A DNA stretch of 64,000 nucleotides from Streptosporangium brasiliense (GCF_030811595.1 NZ_JAUSRB010000002.1:5580001-5644000), one strand, 5' to 3'. Shown: positions 16,861-24,992, counted from the stretch's first letter. Notes: a model not told the origin generated them from the sequence alone. A program made the numbers and translations.

Positions 16861-18145
16861 CCTGGTCGACCTCGCCCGCGTCGCCGTGGAGGTCGGCGAC
16901 GACCATCCAGGCCGCCGAAGCCCGCCACAGCGCCGTCATCCTCTCCAGCGCCTGCGCGGCCGCGGTCTGGGCGAGCGCCGCCTCCTCCAGGCGGCCCAGC
17001 GCCCGGTAGACCTCCGCCAGCAGCTCGTGTGCCTCCACCGCCACCGGCCCCACCATGCCCGCCGCCTGCTCCACCGTCGCCAGTGCGCGCTCCAGGGCCG
17101 CCTGCGGCTCCTCGCGCAGCAGGTCGAGGCGTGCCAGCGCGAGCAGGCAGGAGATGACGTCGCTCGGATGCGCCGCGGCCGCCACCAGCTCGGCGTGGGC
17201 GTCGGTGAGCATCCGGCCGACCCGCTCGACGTCCTGCGGCCCGTGCCGCAGGTCGTACTGGGCCATGCACATCCGCAGCCGGCCCATCGCCAGCCCGTCG
17301 TCCAGTTCCCCCTGCACGCGGAGGGCGCGGTTGCTCAGCATGTCGGCCTCCAGCGGGTCGCCGAGGATGCGCGCCACCACCGCGCTGTTCCACGAAGCCG
17401 CCACGATCGCGCGAGGCGATCCGATCCGGTCGGCCTCGTCCAGCAGCTCGGTGGAGAAGTGCGCCATCCGCTCCCGGTCGCCGCGCTCGACGTAGGCGGC
17501 CAGCAGGGTCGAGGCGAGCTCCACCAGCCGGTCGGTCCACCCCGACAGCGTCTCCCGCTCCAGGGCCTCCTCGCCGACCCGTACGGCGGCCTGCAGCTCG
17601 CCGACCTCCCGGTGGCACCGGCACAGGGCCAGGGCGATCGAGATGCGCTGCTCGCGCAGCTGCGCCTCCAGGCCGGCCAGCGCGGCCGTCGTCTCGGCGT
17701 GGTCGGAGCACGCCTCCTGCAGCATGACCGTCAGCTGCTCGATCGCGGCGGGCCGGTTGTCGGCGGCCTCCAGCGCCAGGGCGTAGCCGTAGCCGACGCG
17801 TCTGCGTGTGTCGGGCAGGTAGCGGAGCGCCGGTTCGGCGATCAGCCGGGCGAGCTCCTCGCCGGCCGTCTCGATCTCGCCCTGGCGCAGGGCCGCCTCC
17901 GCCTGGGCCACCCGGGTGTGCAGAGCCGTCACGTACCGGTCGGTGATGCCGTGTCCGAGCTCGGCGGCTGAGCAGCCGAGCCGGTCGGCCAGAGCCCGTA
18001 TCTCCGGCGCGCTCGCGTCCCGCATGCCGCCTTCGATCGCCGCCACGTCCTCTTCGCGCAGTCCCGGCTCCGCGACCTGCGCTATGGTCATGCCGCGTTG
18101 CTTGCGCAGCGCCTGCAGGCGCCCGCCTACGTCCGTGCCGCTCAC
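16817..18145 (-). CDS. XRE-family HTH regulator with long TPR-like C-terminal region
   Basis: This 442-residue protein has an N-terminal Cro/C1-type HTH (VGGRLQALRKQRGMTIAQVA, then AIEGGMRDASAPEIRALADR, about 5-60) and about 370 residues of helix-turn-helix repeats of TPR type (for example AALAGLEAQLREQRISIALA, YRALGRLEEAALAQTAAAQA). The GTG at 18145 is chosen for GGGAG 6 bp upstream; an ATG at 18184 is possible. An XRE head with a TPR receptor tail is the layout of RRNPP-type peptide receptors and of several actinobacterial developmental regulators. It is divergent from a 60-codon secreted peptide gene, 190 bp away, which makes it a candidate peptide sensor. Its 3' end is repeated downstream. 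Confidence 0.85.
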   Translation of the reverse strand: MSGTDVGGRLQALRKQRGMTIAQVAEPGLREEDVAAIEGGMRDASAPEIRALADRLGCSAAELGHGITDRYVTALHTRVAQAEAALRQGEIETAGEELARLIAEPALRYLPDTRRRVGYGYALALEAADNRPAAIEQLTVMLQEACSDHAETTAALAGLEAQLREQRISIALALCRCHREVGELQAAVRVGEEALERETLSGWTDRLVELASTLLAAYVERGDRERMAHFSTELLDEADRIGSPRAIVAASWNSAVVARILGDPLEADMLSNRALRVQGELDDGLAMGRLRMCMAQYDLRHGPQDVERVGRMLTDAHAELVAAAAHPSDVISCLLALARLDLLREEPQAALERALATVEQAAGMVGPVAVEAHELLAEVYRALGRLEEAALAQTAAAQALERMTALWRASAAWMVVADLHGDAGEVDQGRAALEQALMCAAL

Positions 18146-18249
18146 GTCGCACTCCCTGGATGCCGCCACAGGATGTGAATCCATCCCTGATGTGGATCAT
18201 CTCAACAGCGCATCTTAACGTCGCGGGCTCTCTCTGCACCAAAGCCGAA

Positions 18250-18283
18250 CCGGTATTCGTATTCGGGCGTTGTGTCATACCGG
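18250..18283. promoter_or_regulatory. Inverted repeat in the regulator/peptide divergent intergenic region
   Basis: CCGGTAT (18250-18256) and its exact complement ATACCGG (18277-18283) flank 20 bp that begin with a TATTCG direct repeat. The element lies 53 bp upstream of the peptide start and about 105 bp upstream of the regulator start. It is a plausible operator for the XRE-TPR protein; this is inference. Confidence 0.5.
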
Positions 18284-18335
18284 CGGCACAGGAGACAATC
18301 CTCTCGAAGTTCCATAAGGTGTCATGGAGGTATCT

Positions 18336-18518
18336 GTGAGAAGGCGTGTACTGGCCGGAATCGCCGTCACGGCTGCTGCGTTGACCGCTGCCCTCGGGGC
18401 GACGGGCGCGGCCACAGCCGATCGTGGATCGGAGGGCCTCCGACCGGCCGGGCAGCCGTCGATCACGCTCGCGCCGCCCTCGTCCTTCAACGGCGGCGGT
18501 CTGTGCTGCTACGAGTAG
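18336..18518 (+). CDS. Small secreted peptide precursor, candidate signalling peptide
   Basis: This 60-codon gene has an ideal ribosome-binding site (GGAGG at 18326-18330, 5 bp before the GTG). The product starts with three arginines, then a hydrophobic core (VLAGIAVTAAALTAALGATG) and an Ala-x-Ala site (ATA), so cleavage would leave about 31 residues ending in SSFNGGGLCCYE. The two adjacent cysteines near the C-terminus are notable. No known bacteriocin or lantibiotic leader is evident, and no modification enzyme is adjacent. It is divergent from an XRE-TPR regulator, an arrangement reminiscent of exported signal peptide plus cytoplasmic receptor. The function is unproven; a small structural or redox peptide is an alternative. 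Confidence 0.7.
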   Translation: MRRRVLAGIAVTAAALTAALGATGAATADRGSEGLRPAGQPSITLAPPSSFNGGGLCCYE

Positions 18519-18789
18519 ACGCCGGCTTCTAGACAACGACAACCCGGCGGGACCGGTCCGCGGTCGCTCCGCGGCGTCCGCCGCCGGCACCCGCCGGGCA
18601 CGCCGGCGGCCGGGTCGGCGGTGACGCGCTCGTCGTCGCCACCGGCGGGCGCGCCGGAGATCCGCCCGGGACGGCGGCGTCGCGGGAGTCCGCCTGCCGC
18701 GGGCCGTCGAGGACGCGCCGGAGCCGAGGCGTCGCCCGGCCGTTTCCGGGCGCGACGCGGGCTGTCCGGTTCACGTGCCGGGATGACGC

Positions 18790-19281
18790 TCACGTGTACG
18801 CTCCCGGGCGGACGATCATGAGGACCACGACGGTCGCCCACAGCAGGTTGTAGATTCCGGCGAGCATGCTCAGGGTGCGCAGCCGCCTGCCGTCGTCGGG
18901 GTCGGCGAGGGCGTCGCGCTGGCGCGGACAGATGTGCAGGGCGAGCAGCCCGCCCGCGCCGGCGGTGAGGACCATGGAGACGGTGATCCAGATCTCGCCC
19001 ATCCGGCCCTGGACGAGGGCCAGAGTGATTCCCGCGACGGGTACGGCGATGCCGAAGAGGCCATAGCCGCGGGTGATGCGGTGCAGTGCGACGGCGACGG
19101 CCCGGTTGCGGTCTCCCGAGGCCGGCGGCTGGGGGTCGACGGGTGCTCCCGCGGTGGCCGGGCCCGTCGCGGCCTCCGTGGTGACCGGGGCGTAGCGGGG
19201 GAACAGGCTCGTCGCGACGGCCGAGCCTCCGACGAACACGATGCCGGCGAGTACGTGCACGGACAGCAGCAGACCTTCCAC
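18790..19281 (-). CDS. Small integral membrane protein, function unknown
   Basis: This 163-residue protein has about four hydrophobic segments (EGLLLSVHVLAGIVFVGGSA; GYGLFGIAVPVAGITLALV; ITVSMVLTAGAGGLLALHIC; LSMLAGIYNLLWATVVVLMI). A variable, proline-rich loop follows the first. The first helix resembles DUF2269/CopD-like membrane proteins, but no catalytic motif is seen. The GTG at 19281 has AGAGGAG a few bases upstream. It lies downstream of a MarR gene on the same strand, and a 67-bp inverted repeat occupies the gap; control by that MarR protein is likely. Confidence 0.75.
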   Translation of the reverse strand: MEGLLLSVHVLAGIVFVGGSAVATSLFPRYAPVTTEAATGPATAGAPVDPQPPASGDRNRAVAVALHRITRGYGLFGIAVPVAGITLALVQGRMGEIWITVSMVLTAGAGGLLALHICPRQRDALADPDDGRRLRTLSMLAGIYNLLWATVVVLMIVRPGAYT

Positions 19282-19288
19282 AGGTTCT

Positions 19289-19355
19289 CCTCTCGCAACC
19301 TTCAGGCATGCTGAAGCTTAACAGATGCTTCAGTGTGCCTGAAGGTTGCGAGAGG
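19289..19355. promoter_or_regulatory. 67-bp nested inverted repeat containing two CTTCAG-N5-CTGAAG boxes
   Basis: Perfect 20-bp outer arms (19289-19308 and 19336-19355) enclose inner arms CTGAAGC/GCTTCAG. Read another way, the region holds two identical operator-like boxes, CTTCAG-N5-CTGAAG, at 19300-19316 and 19328-19344, with centres 28 bp apart. The left end overlaps the ribosome-binding site of the membrane-protein gene. The element lies between marR and its presumed target. A dual MarR operator fits best. A transcription terminator or cruciform is an alternative because the whole can fold into one hairpin. Confidence 0.75.
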
Positions 19356-19397
19356 AGGCGTGGCGCCCTCGCCGTCCGGGGCGTCCCGCCCGTCAGG

Positions 19398-19844
19398 TCA
19401 GAGCCGGGGGCGACCCTCGAACGCGGCGTGTACGGCGTCGGCGACCTGGCGCTGGATCGGGTCGGCGTCCGGGCCGAACAGCCGCTCGTCGACTCCGGCC
19501 ACGGCCTTCATCGCCTCCCGCATCAGACGCGCGCCCTCCGGCGTGATCTCGATGGTCGAGGCGGACCCGGCGCGGGCGGTGTTGTCACGGACGAGCCCGG
19601 CGCCGGACAGCGCCTTCACCGCCGTATGGACGCTCTGGACGGTGATCCCGGACATCCGCGCCAGATCGCTGAACGATGCGCCGGGCACGCCGGAGATGTG
19701 CCCGAGCAGGCCGAACCTGCTGACCGTCAACCCGAGCGGTGCGAGGGCGGCGCCGAGCTCGGACTCGATCCGGTGCGCCAGCGTGAGCAGCACGATGGAA
19801 GGGCTGGTCTCCGGCGGACCTGGACGGGCGTTCTCGATTGTCAC
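19398..19844 (-). CDS. MarR-family transcriptional regulator
   Basis: This 148-residue winged-helix protein has the MarR core: SIVLLTLAHRIESELGAALA, then LGLTVSRFGLLGHISGVPGA, ARMSGITVQSVHTAVKALSG (recognition helix, about 60-80) and the wing with ASTIEITPEGARLMREAMKA. It probably acts as a dimer controlling the adjacent membrane protein through the paired boxes at 19300 and 19328. The start is a GTG at 19844 with only a weak Shine-Dalgarno. The ligand is unknown. Confidence 0.9.
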   Translation of the reverse strand: MTIENARPGPPETSPSIVLLTLAHRIESELGAALAPLGLTVSRFGLLGHISGVPGASFSDLARMSGITVQSVHTAVKALSGAGLVRDNTARAGSASTIEITPEGARLMREAMKAVAGVDERLFGPDADPIQRQVADAVHAAFEGRPRL

Positions 19845-20042
19845 CTGCCCAGTCTCCCGCAGTTCCCCCGGGTCGGGCCGCCGCGCGCCACGCTCACCCC
19901 GGCCTCTCCCGCCGTGGAACCGGCCCCTCGCCGGGGCGGGGGAGGGGCTGCCCGCTCACCTGTGCCGGGATCCTCCTGCCGGGCCGGGCGCAGGGCCGCT
20001 TCACCCCCGGAGAACGGTCATCTCCGGGCCCTCGAAAACCTC

Positions 20043-20068
20043 CATGGGGATGTTCAGCCATCCCCATG
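20043..20068. terminator. Hairpin overlapping the stop codon of the unknown gene
   Basis: CATGGGGATG (20043-20052) and its perfect complement CATCCCCATG (20059-20068) have a 6-nt loop that contains part of the TGA stop (20054-20056). It probably acts as a terminator or 3' mRNA stabiliser for the minus-strand gene. Confidence 0.6.
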
Positions 20069-20770
20069 CGGCGGGAGCAGGGCCGGGTGGATCTCGGCGA
20101 GCAGTTCGAGCAGGGGCTCCCGCGTCTGCGCGGCGAAGGCGGCCTCGACGGCGGCAGCGGCCGGCCCGCCGGTGAGCCAGGTGAGAGTCTGCTGGTAGGC
20201 GGGGCTGTGGCGGTCCCAGAAGGCGTTGGTCAGGCGCTTGCCCGACAGTCCGGTCAGCACGAAGTCGTGCAGGTGGTTGATCGCGGCGTCGGTGTCGAGC
20301 CTGCTCCAGATCTCCAGGCAGGGCGCGAGATCCATGCCGGTGGCGGCCAGGGCGCACACCACCGTGTCGATCGAGGGGCGGACGGGATGACGGCGCAGCG
20401 TCTCGTGCCACCACTCGCCCAGGAACCCCGCTACGGCGTCGCGCTCCTCCTCCGGCCAGACCCGCCAGTCGGCGGAGGCGAGCTTGCCGAAGACGATCTC
20501 GGGATCGGGATAGCCGAAGTCGTCCGCGGCCGCGCATTCGAGCAGGCGCGGCAGAAAGTAGCGGAACTCGGCGACACCGCCCCAGGTGTTGAGGGCCTTG
20601 GCGGCGTAGCGGGCCAGCGCCGCGGCCTCGATCGACCCGACCGGTCCTGCCAGGAGGGGCCGATCCTCACCCGGCGCGACGCAGTGTGAACAGCCGTCCG
20701 CGTGCTCGGGTCTCGGGACGTGCCCGAACACGTCGTACATCCGCCGCTTGGCCGCTTCCCAACTGGACAC
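20054..20770 (-). CDS. Conserved-looking protein of unknown function
   Basis: This 238-residue, mainly helical protein is rich in tryptophan and acidic residues (WEAAKRRMYDVFGHVPRPEH; CLEIWSRLDTDAAINHLHDF). A CSHC pair near residue 28 could bind metal, but no matching second pair is seen. No membrane segment or signal is present. The start is a GTG at 20770. No family was recognised. Neighbours are a MarR gene and a flavin oxidoreductase on the same strand, with gaps too large to claim an operon. Confidence 0.75.
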   Translation of the reverse strand: MSSWEAAKRRMYDVFGHVPRPEHADGCSHCVAPGEDRPLLAGPVGSIEAAALARYAAKALNTWGGVAEFRYFLPRLLECAAADDFGYPDPEIVFGKLASADWRVWPEEERDAVAGFLGEWWHETLRRHPVRPSIDTVVCALAATGMDLAPCLEIWSRLDTDAAINHLHDFVLTGLSGKRLTNAFWDRHSPAYQQTLTWLTGGPAAAAVEAAFAAQTREPLLELLAEIHPALLPPHGDG

Positions 20771-20859
20771 CGCCCCATTATCGGCGCCCCACCTTGAACG
20801 GAGTGATCGTGCTCCGCGGCCGGCCTCCTTGGTTCACCGGCCGTGGCGGCGCTCGCCCG

Positions 20860-21852
20860 TCACCAGTCCGCCGACCCGCGTTCCGGACTCGGCCGAGAAC
20901 GGGCCCGGTAGGCGTCGACCGCCTGCCGGGTGTCCTCGGCGACCAGGTCGGCGTTGATCTGGGCCGCCGCGGCAGCGCCCGCCGCCGCGGCGGCACCGAC
21001 CTGGGCGAGCAGATCGGTGACGTTGCCCGCGACCCACACCCCGGGCACCTCGGTACGGCCGGTCGCGTCGGAGGGGATGTGCTCACCGGCCCCCGACGGG
21101 TGTTCCGCCGGCCGTAGTCCGAGCGCCGCCAGGAAGCCGGCGCGCGCCGCCATCCGCGGCGAGACCGCCAGCGCCTCGCGGCTGACCACCGTGCCGTCGC
21201 TCAGCCGCACCCCCGCCAGGCGGTCCTCGACGATCTCCAGGGACGCCACCTCGCCCTCCACCACGCTGATGCCGCGGGCGGCCAGTTGCTCCGCCTCCTC
21301 GTCGGTCGGCGGCGGCATGGTGTGGGAGAAGAACGTGACATCGGCGCTCCACTGCCGGAACAGCAACGCCCGGTGCACCGCCATCGGCCCGCCCGCCAGC
21401 ACGCCGATGGCCTGGTCACGGACCTCCCAACCGTGGCAGTACGGGCAGTGCAGCACGTCCCGGCCCCATCGGGCCCGCAATCCAGGTATGTCCGGCAGTT
21501 CGTCGGCCAGCCCGGTGGCCACCAGCAGTCGGCGCGCACGGACCGTCCGGCCGTCGGCCAGCGCCGCGGTGAACCCCTCGGCCTCCCGGCCCGCCGTGGC
21601 GACCTCCCCGGCCACCAGGTGACCGCCGTAGTGGCGGACCTCGGCCCGGCCGCGCTCCAGCAACTCGGCCGGCCGGATCCCCTCCCGGGCCAGCAGCCCG
21701 TGCACGCCGGCCGCCGGGGCGTTGCGCGGGGCGCCCGCGTCGATCACCACCACCGACCGCCGTGCCCGAGCCAGCGTCAGCGCCCCGCTCAACCCCGCAG
21801 CACCTCCGCCGAACACCATCACGTCATAGCTGTTCCTCAGCTGATCGGTCAC
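20860..21852 (-). CDS. NAD(P)/FAD-dependent oxidoreductase, thioredoxin-reductase-like
   Basis: This 330-residue flavoprotein has an N-terminal FAD-binding fold (VMVFGGGAAGLSGALTLARA), a CPYCHGWE motif near residue 140 at the position of the thioredoxin-reductase redox cysteines, a second dinucleotide site (GVLAGGPMAVHRALLF) and the C-terminal FAD contact (GVWVAGNVTDLLAQVGAAAA). The two cysteines flank Pro-Tyr rather than Ala-Thr, as in many actinobacterial relatives that are not partnered with thioredoxin. The GTG at 21852 has GGAGG 8 bp upstream. It is divergent from an XRE-cupin regulator, with a palindrome between them. Confidence 0.88.
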   Translation of the reverse strand: MTDQLRNSYDVMVFGGGAAGLSGALTLARARRSVVVIDAGAPRNAPAAGVHGLLAREGIRPAELLERGRAEVRHYGGHLVAGEVATAGREAEGFTAALADGRTVRARRLLVATGLADELPDIPGLRARWGRDVLHCPYCHGWEVRDQAIGVLAGGPMAVHRALLFRQWSADVTFFSHTMPPPTDEEAEQLAARGISVVEGEVASLEIVEDRLAGVRLSDGTVVSREALAVSPRMAARAGFLAALGLRPAEHPSGAGEHIPSDATGRTEVPGVWVAGNVTDLLAQVGAAAAAGAAAAAQINADLVAEDTRQAVDAYRARSRPSPERGSADW

Positions 21853-21907
21853 CGTGACCACCTCCACGACGAGGATGCGGGCCCATCGGCCGTTTTCGCA
21901 AAATCTA

Positions 21908-21922
21908 TTGCCGATCTGGCAA
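21908..21922. promoter_or_regulatory. Palindrome TTGCC-N5-GGCAA between the oxidoreductase and its regulator
   Basis: A perfect 5-bp inverted repeat sits in the 79-bp divergent intergenic region, 10 bp before the regulator ATG, with an AT-rich stretch (TTTTCGCAAAATC) to its left. It is the probable operator of the XRE-cupin protein for both genes. Confidence 0.6.
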
Positions 21923-21931
21923 ACTGGTGGC

Positions 21932-22543
21932 ATGGACCACGACCTCGACCAGGCGCTCACCGCGGTCGGACCCCGGCTACGCGCGCTGCGCCAGCAGCGC
22001 GAAACCACGCTGGCCGACCTTTCGGCGGCGACCGGCATCTCGGTGAGCACCCTGTCCCGGCTGGAGTCCGGCGCCCGCCGGCCGACCCTCGAACTGCTGC
22101 TCCCCCTGGCCAGAGCCCACGGCGTCACGCTCGACGAACTCGTCGACGCCCCACCCACCGGAGATCCACGCATCCACCTGCGCCCGATCGCCCGGAACGG
22201 CATGACCATGCTGCCCCTGACCCGCCGGGCCGGCGGCATCCAGGCGTACAAGCTCGTGATCTCGGCCGACAGCCGCCGCAGGGAACCCGAGCTGCAGACC
22301 CACGAGGGCTACGAATGGCTCTACGTCCTCAACGGACGGCTACGGCTCGTCCTCGGTGAACACGATCTGGTGCTCTCACCCGGCGAAGCGGCCGAGTTCG
22401 ACACCCGCGTACCTCACTGGTTCGGCACCACCGGTGCCGAACCGGTCGAGTTCCTCAGCCTGTTCGGCAAGCAGGGCGAACGCGCCCACCTGCGCGCCCA
22501 TCCCACGACGAAACATCCGGTCGGCGACGGCAACCGAGCCTGA
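21932..22543 (+). CDS. XRE-family regulator with C-terminal cupin domain
   Basis: This 203-residue protein has an XRE HTH (LRALRQQRETTLADLSAATG then ISVSTLSRLESGARRPTLEL, about 15-70) followed by a cupin barrel (about 95-190: ELQTHEGYEWLYVLNGRLRL, SPGEAAEFDTRVPHWFGTTG). Such fusions usually sense a small ligand and repress an adjacent gene. ATG 21932 is chosen because homology begins soon after; an upstream start would overlap the divergent promoter. It probably controls the oxidoreductase and itself. Confidence 0.9.
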   Translation: MDHDLDQALTAVGPRLRALRQQRETTLADLSAATGISVSTLSRLESGARRPTLELLLPLARAHGVTLDELVDAPPTGDPRIHLRPIARNGMTMLPLTRRAGGIQAYKLVISADSRRREPELQTHEGYEWLYVLNGRLRLVLGEHDLVLSPGEAAEFDTRVPHWFGTTGAEPVEFLSLFGKQGERAHLRAHPTTKHPVGDGNRA

Positions 22544-22670
22544 GAGGGGGAGTCACGGCAGGGCCGGGGCGTCACGGACCGCGGCCGTCCCGTCGGTCTC
22601 CGCGTCGAAGGTGGCCAACGCTGTGTGATAACGATTGAGGTGTCGGGCCGTCATCGGGGCCGCGGCCGGC

Positions 22671-22682
22671 GTCTACGTAGAC
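22671..22682. promoter_or_regulatory. 12-bp palindrome abutting a start codon
   Basis: GTCTACGTAGAC is a perfect palindrome ending one base before ATG 22683. There is no recognisable Shine-Dalgarno at the expected place, so the following mRNA may be leaderless with an operator covering its start. Confidence 0.45.
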
Positions 22683-23114
22683 ATGACAGTTGCGATACTG
22701 CGTCTGGCGCAGGCGATGCGACGGCATAAAGCACGCTGGATGACCCGGAGTCTGACCGGCCCGTCGCTTGAGCATCTCTACCACCACTACGGGCGGGAGA
22801 TTCTCGCCAAGGCCGCAGCCGAGCCCGCGCTGTCGCAGGCCATCGCCCAGGAGATGGACGACATCGAGGCGACGTTGCGGCGTGACGGGCTGCCCGGGAC
22901 ACCTGGTCACCTGCGCGCCTTCCTCCTCGGATACGGGCAGGGCGTGGTGGACTCGGCCGTGATCCGGCCCGATCTGGTCGCGGCGCGCATGAATCACACC
23001 GGCTATCCCCCCACGATCGTCCAGTTGGGCGCGCTGTGTCAGAAAGCCCTCGCCGCGGGGCTGGTGCGGATGAGTGCCACCCCCGTACGCCGATCCACGA
23101 TCATCGGATACTGA
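22683..23114 (+). CDS. Small helical protein of unknown function (DUF6401-like?)
   Basis: This 143-residue protein is largely helical, with segments LEHLYHHYGREILAKAAAEP, ALSQAIAQEMDDIEATLRRD and PTIVQLGALCQKALAAGLVR. The order 'helix, acidic helix, GYGQGVVDSA, C-terminal helix' recalls DUF6401 proteins found near natural-product loci, but this is not certain. The start is ATG 22683 directly after a palindrome and without a clear ribosome-binding site. It is unrelated to its neighbours by function. Confidence 0.55.
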   Translation: MTVAILRLAQAMRRHKARWMTRSLTGPSLEHLYHHYGREILAKAAAEPALSQAIAQEMDDIEATLRRDGLPGTPGHLRAFLLGYGQGVVDSAVIRPDLVAARMNHTGYPPTIVQLGALCQKALAAGLVRMSATPVRRSTIIGY

Positions 23115-23316
23115 CGGCCCCGCCGCGCCTTGGGGGAGAGGGCCCGGGCCCGGTCCGCTCGCTGCCGGGCCGGGCCCGGGCCGGGGCCTCGGCCTCGTCG
23201 AGGAACGCCTCGGCGTGCGCGCCGGGATCAGGAGGGTGAAAACCGGGCGGGCGGGGGAGGAGCGGCGCGGTCGCGGCGGTGCGGAGGCGGCGGCACTCGA
23301 ACGGGCGCTCGGCCGG

Positions 23317-23904
23317 CTACGGGGACGGCCGCGGCGGCGCGCCGGTCACCAGCAGCCACAGGGGGGCGACCGCCTCCATCGGGTCAATGCGGTCGGGTGC
23401 GAGGAGCCACTGCTGGTGGATGCCTATCACCGCGCCCACCATGGTGACGGCCAGCGTCTCGGCGGAGGTGCCCGGGGGCAGCGGGAGGCGCTCCAGCCAC
23501 CTCCTGCAGTGCTCGCGCAACGTGTTGTGGATCTCGACGTAGCGGCCGTGGATCGGCGAGCCGGGCTCCAGCGCCTCCACCAGGAGCGTGACGAAGAGCT
23601 TCGAGGTGGGCAGCCGCATGAGCGCGTCGGCGCCCTGCCGCAGGTGGTCGAAGCTCGCCGCCCCCGCCCCGGGGTCCTCGGGGAACCCGCTGCGGATCAG
23701 GTCCACCGAGCGTTCGAGCACGGCCAGCAGCAGGCCCTCCTTGCTGCCGAAGTGCCACGGGATCGAGCCCCTGCTGATCTGTGACCGCTCGGCCACGTCG
23801 GCGAACGTGGTCTGCCGGTAGCCCTTCTCCGCGAACAGCTCCGCCGCCGCCGTGAGGATCAGTTCGCGGCTCTCGTGACTGGTCTGTTCTCGTCGTGTTG
23901 TCAC
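23317..23904 (-). CDS. TetR/AcrR family transcriptional regulator
   Basis: This 195-residue protein has a TetR HTH (ILTAAAELFAEKGYRQTTFA, DVAERSQISRGSIPWHFGSK, about 17-58) and a helical effector domain with a C-terminal hydrophobic stretch (LAVTMVGAVIGIHQQWLLAP). The GTG at 23904 has GGGAGG just upstream. The palindrome at 23935 lies 30 bp beyond the start, so it probably autoregulates. No target gene is divergent from it; the next gene upstream is in the same orientation. Confidence 0.9.
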   Translation of the reverse strand: MTTRREQTSHESRELILTAAAELFAEKGYRQTTFADVAERSQISRGSIPWHFGSKEGLLLAVLERSVDLIRSGFPEDPGAGAASFDHLRQGADALMRLPTSKLFVTLLVEALEPGSPIHGRYVEIHNTLREHCRRWLERLPLPPGTSAETLAVTMVGAVIGIHQQWLLAPDRIDPMEAVAPLWLLVTGAPPRPSP

Positions 23905-23934
23905 GCCACCTCCCTCTGTGCTGGCAATCTTATT

Positions 23935-23952
23935 CTATGTTGACCAACACAG
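23935..23952. promoter_or_regulatory. Operator-like palindrome upstream of the TetR gene
   Basis: CTATGTTG-AC-CAACACAG forms an 18-bp inverted repeat with one mismatch (core TGTTG/CAACA perfect). It lies 31 bp upstream of the GTG and next to the AT-rich CAATCTTATTCTATG. Confidence 0.6.
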
Positions 23953-24037
23953 GAGGTCGCTCCGCGCCTCGCCGCCTGCACCGGCGGCTGACGCTCCCCA
24001 CGGACGAGACGCCGGGCGGGCAGCGGTGGCCGGATTC

Positions 24038-24946
24038 TCACGCTCCGCCCCGGTGGAGGGAGTCCAGGGTGGCCAGTGCGTCCTCGGAGAGGCGCAGTGC
24101 GCCGGCGGCCACGTTCGCGACCAGGTGATCCGGGTCGCCGGTACCGGGGATGGCCAGCACATGGGGTCCGCGGTGCAGCGTCCACGCCAGCCGGACCTGC
24201 GCCGGGCTCGCGCCGTGCGCGCGCGCGACGGCGAGCACCTCGTCGCCGTCGGCACCGCTCGCGCCCCTCTCGCCCCCGGTGCCGGCGATCGAGTAGAACG
24301 GTACGAACGCGACACCATGCTCGCCGCAGGTGCGCAGGAACCCGTCCTGCTCGGGCGCCACGCCGATGCCGTACCGGTTCTGCACGCAGACCACCGGCGC
24401 GATGGCCTGGGCCTCGGCGAGGTGTTCGGGGCGGACGTTGGAGATGCCCAGGTGGCGGATGAGCCCGGCGTCGCGGAGCTGGGCCAGTGCGCCGAAACGC
24501 TCGGCGATCGAACCGGTTCCGAGGATGCGCAGGTTCACCACGTCGAGGTGGTCACGGCCGAGCTGGCGCAGGTTCTCCTCGACCTGGCCGCGCAGTTGCT
24601 CGGGGGTGGCATGGGGCAGCCACTCACCCGACGGACTCCGGCCCGGTCCGACCTTGGTGGTGATGACGAGATCATCCGGGTAGGGGGCCAGCGCCTGATT
24701 GATCAGCTCGTTGGCGGAGCGCAGCGGTGAGAAGTAGAACGCGGCGGTGTCGATGTGGTTCACACCGAGCTCGACCGCGCGGCGCAGCACGCTGATCGCC
24801 CGGCCACGGTCGCTCGCGACCGCGTCTGCCGCGAACGCCCCGCCGAGCTGCGTCAGACGCATCGCGCCGAAACCGAGCCGGTTGACCGCCAGGTCGCCGA
24901 GCTTCCAGGTGCCTGACGCCGCCGCGGTGATCGTCTCTGAAGTCAT
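24038..24946 (-). CDS. Aldo/keto reductase
   Basis: This 302-residue NADPH-dependent oxidoreductase has the TIM-barrel AKR pattern: GFGAMRLTQLGGAF, GVNHIDTAAFY (catalytic Asp-Tyr), a TKVG strand with the Lys, and the NADP-binding end VLAIPGTGDPDHLVANVAAG. The catalytic His position is replaced (DVVNLRILGTG where family members have D..L.H), which is common in bacterial subfamilies of this type. ATG 24946 is chosen with GGAGACC upstream; an in-frame TTG/GTG upstream would add about 12 residues. It is divergent from the DUF5937 regulator, a likely partner. Confidence 0.9.
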   Translation of the reverse strand: MTSETITAAASGTWKLGDLAVNRLGFGAMRLTQLGGAFAADAVASDRGRAISVLRRAVELGVNHIDTAAFYFSPLRSANELINQALAPYPDDLVITTKVGPGRSPSGEWLPHATPEQLRGQVEENLRQLGRDHLDVVNLRILGTGSIAERFGALAQLRDAGLIRHLGISNVRPEHLAEAQAIAPVVCVQNRYGIGVAPEQDGFLRTCGEHGVAFVPFYSIAGTGGERGASGADGDEVLAVARAHGASPAQVRLAWTLHRGPHVLAIPGTGDPDHLVANVAAGALRLSEDALATLDSLHRGGA

Positions 24947-24992
24947 GCCCGAATGGTCTCCACGCTGTAGGGTGGCCGCCATTGATTAACGC

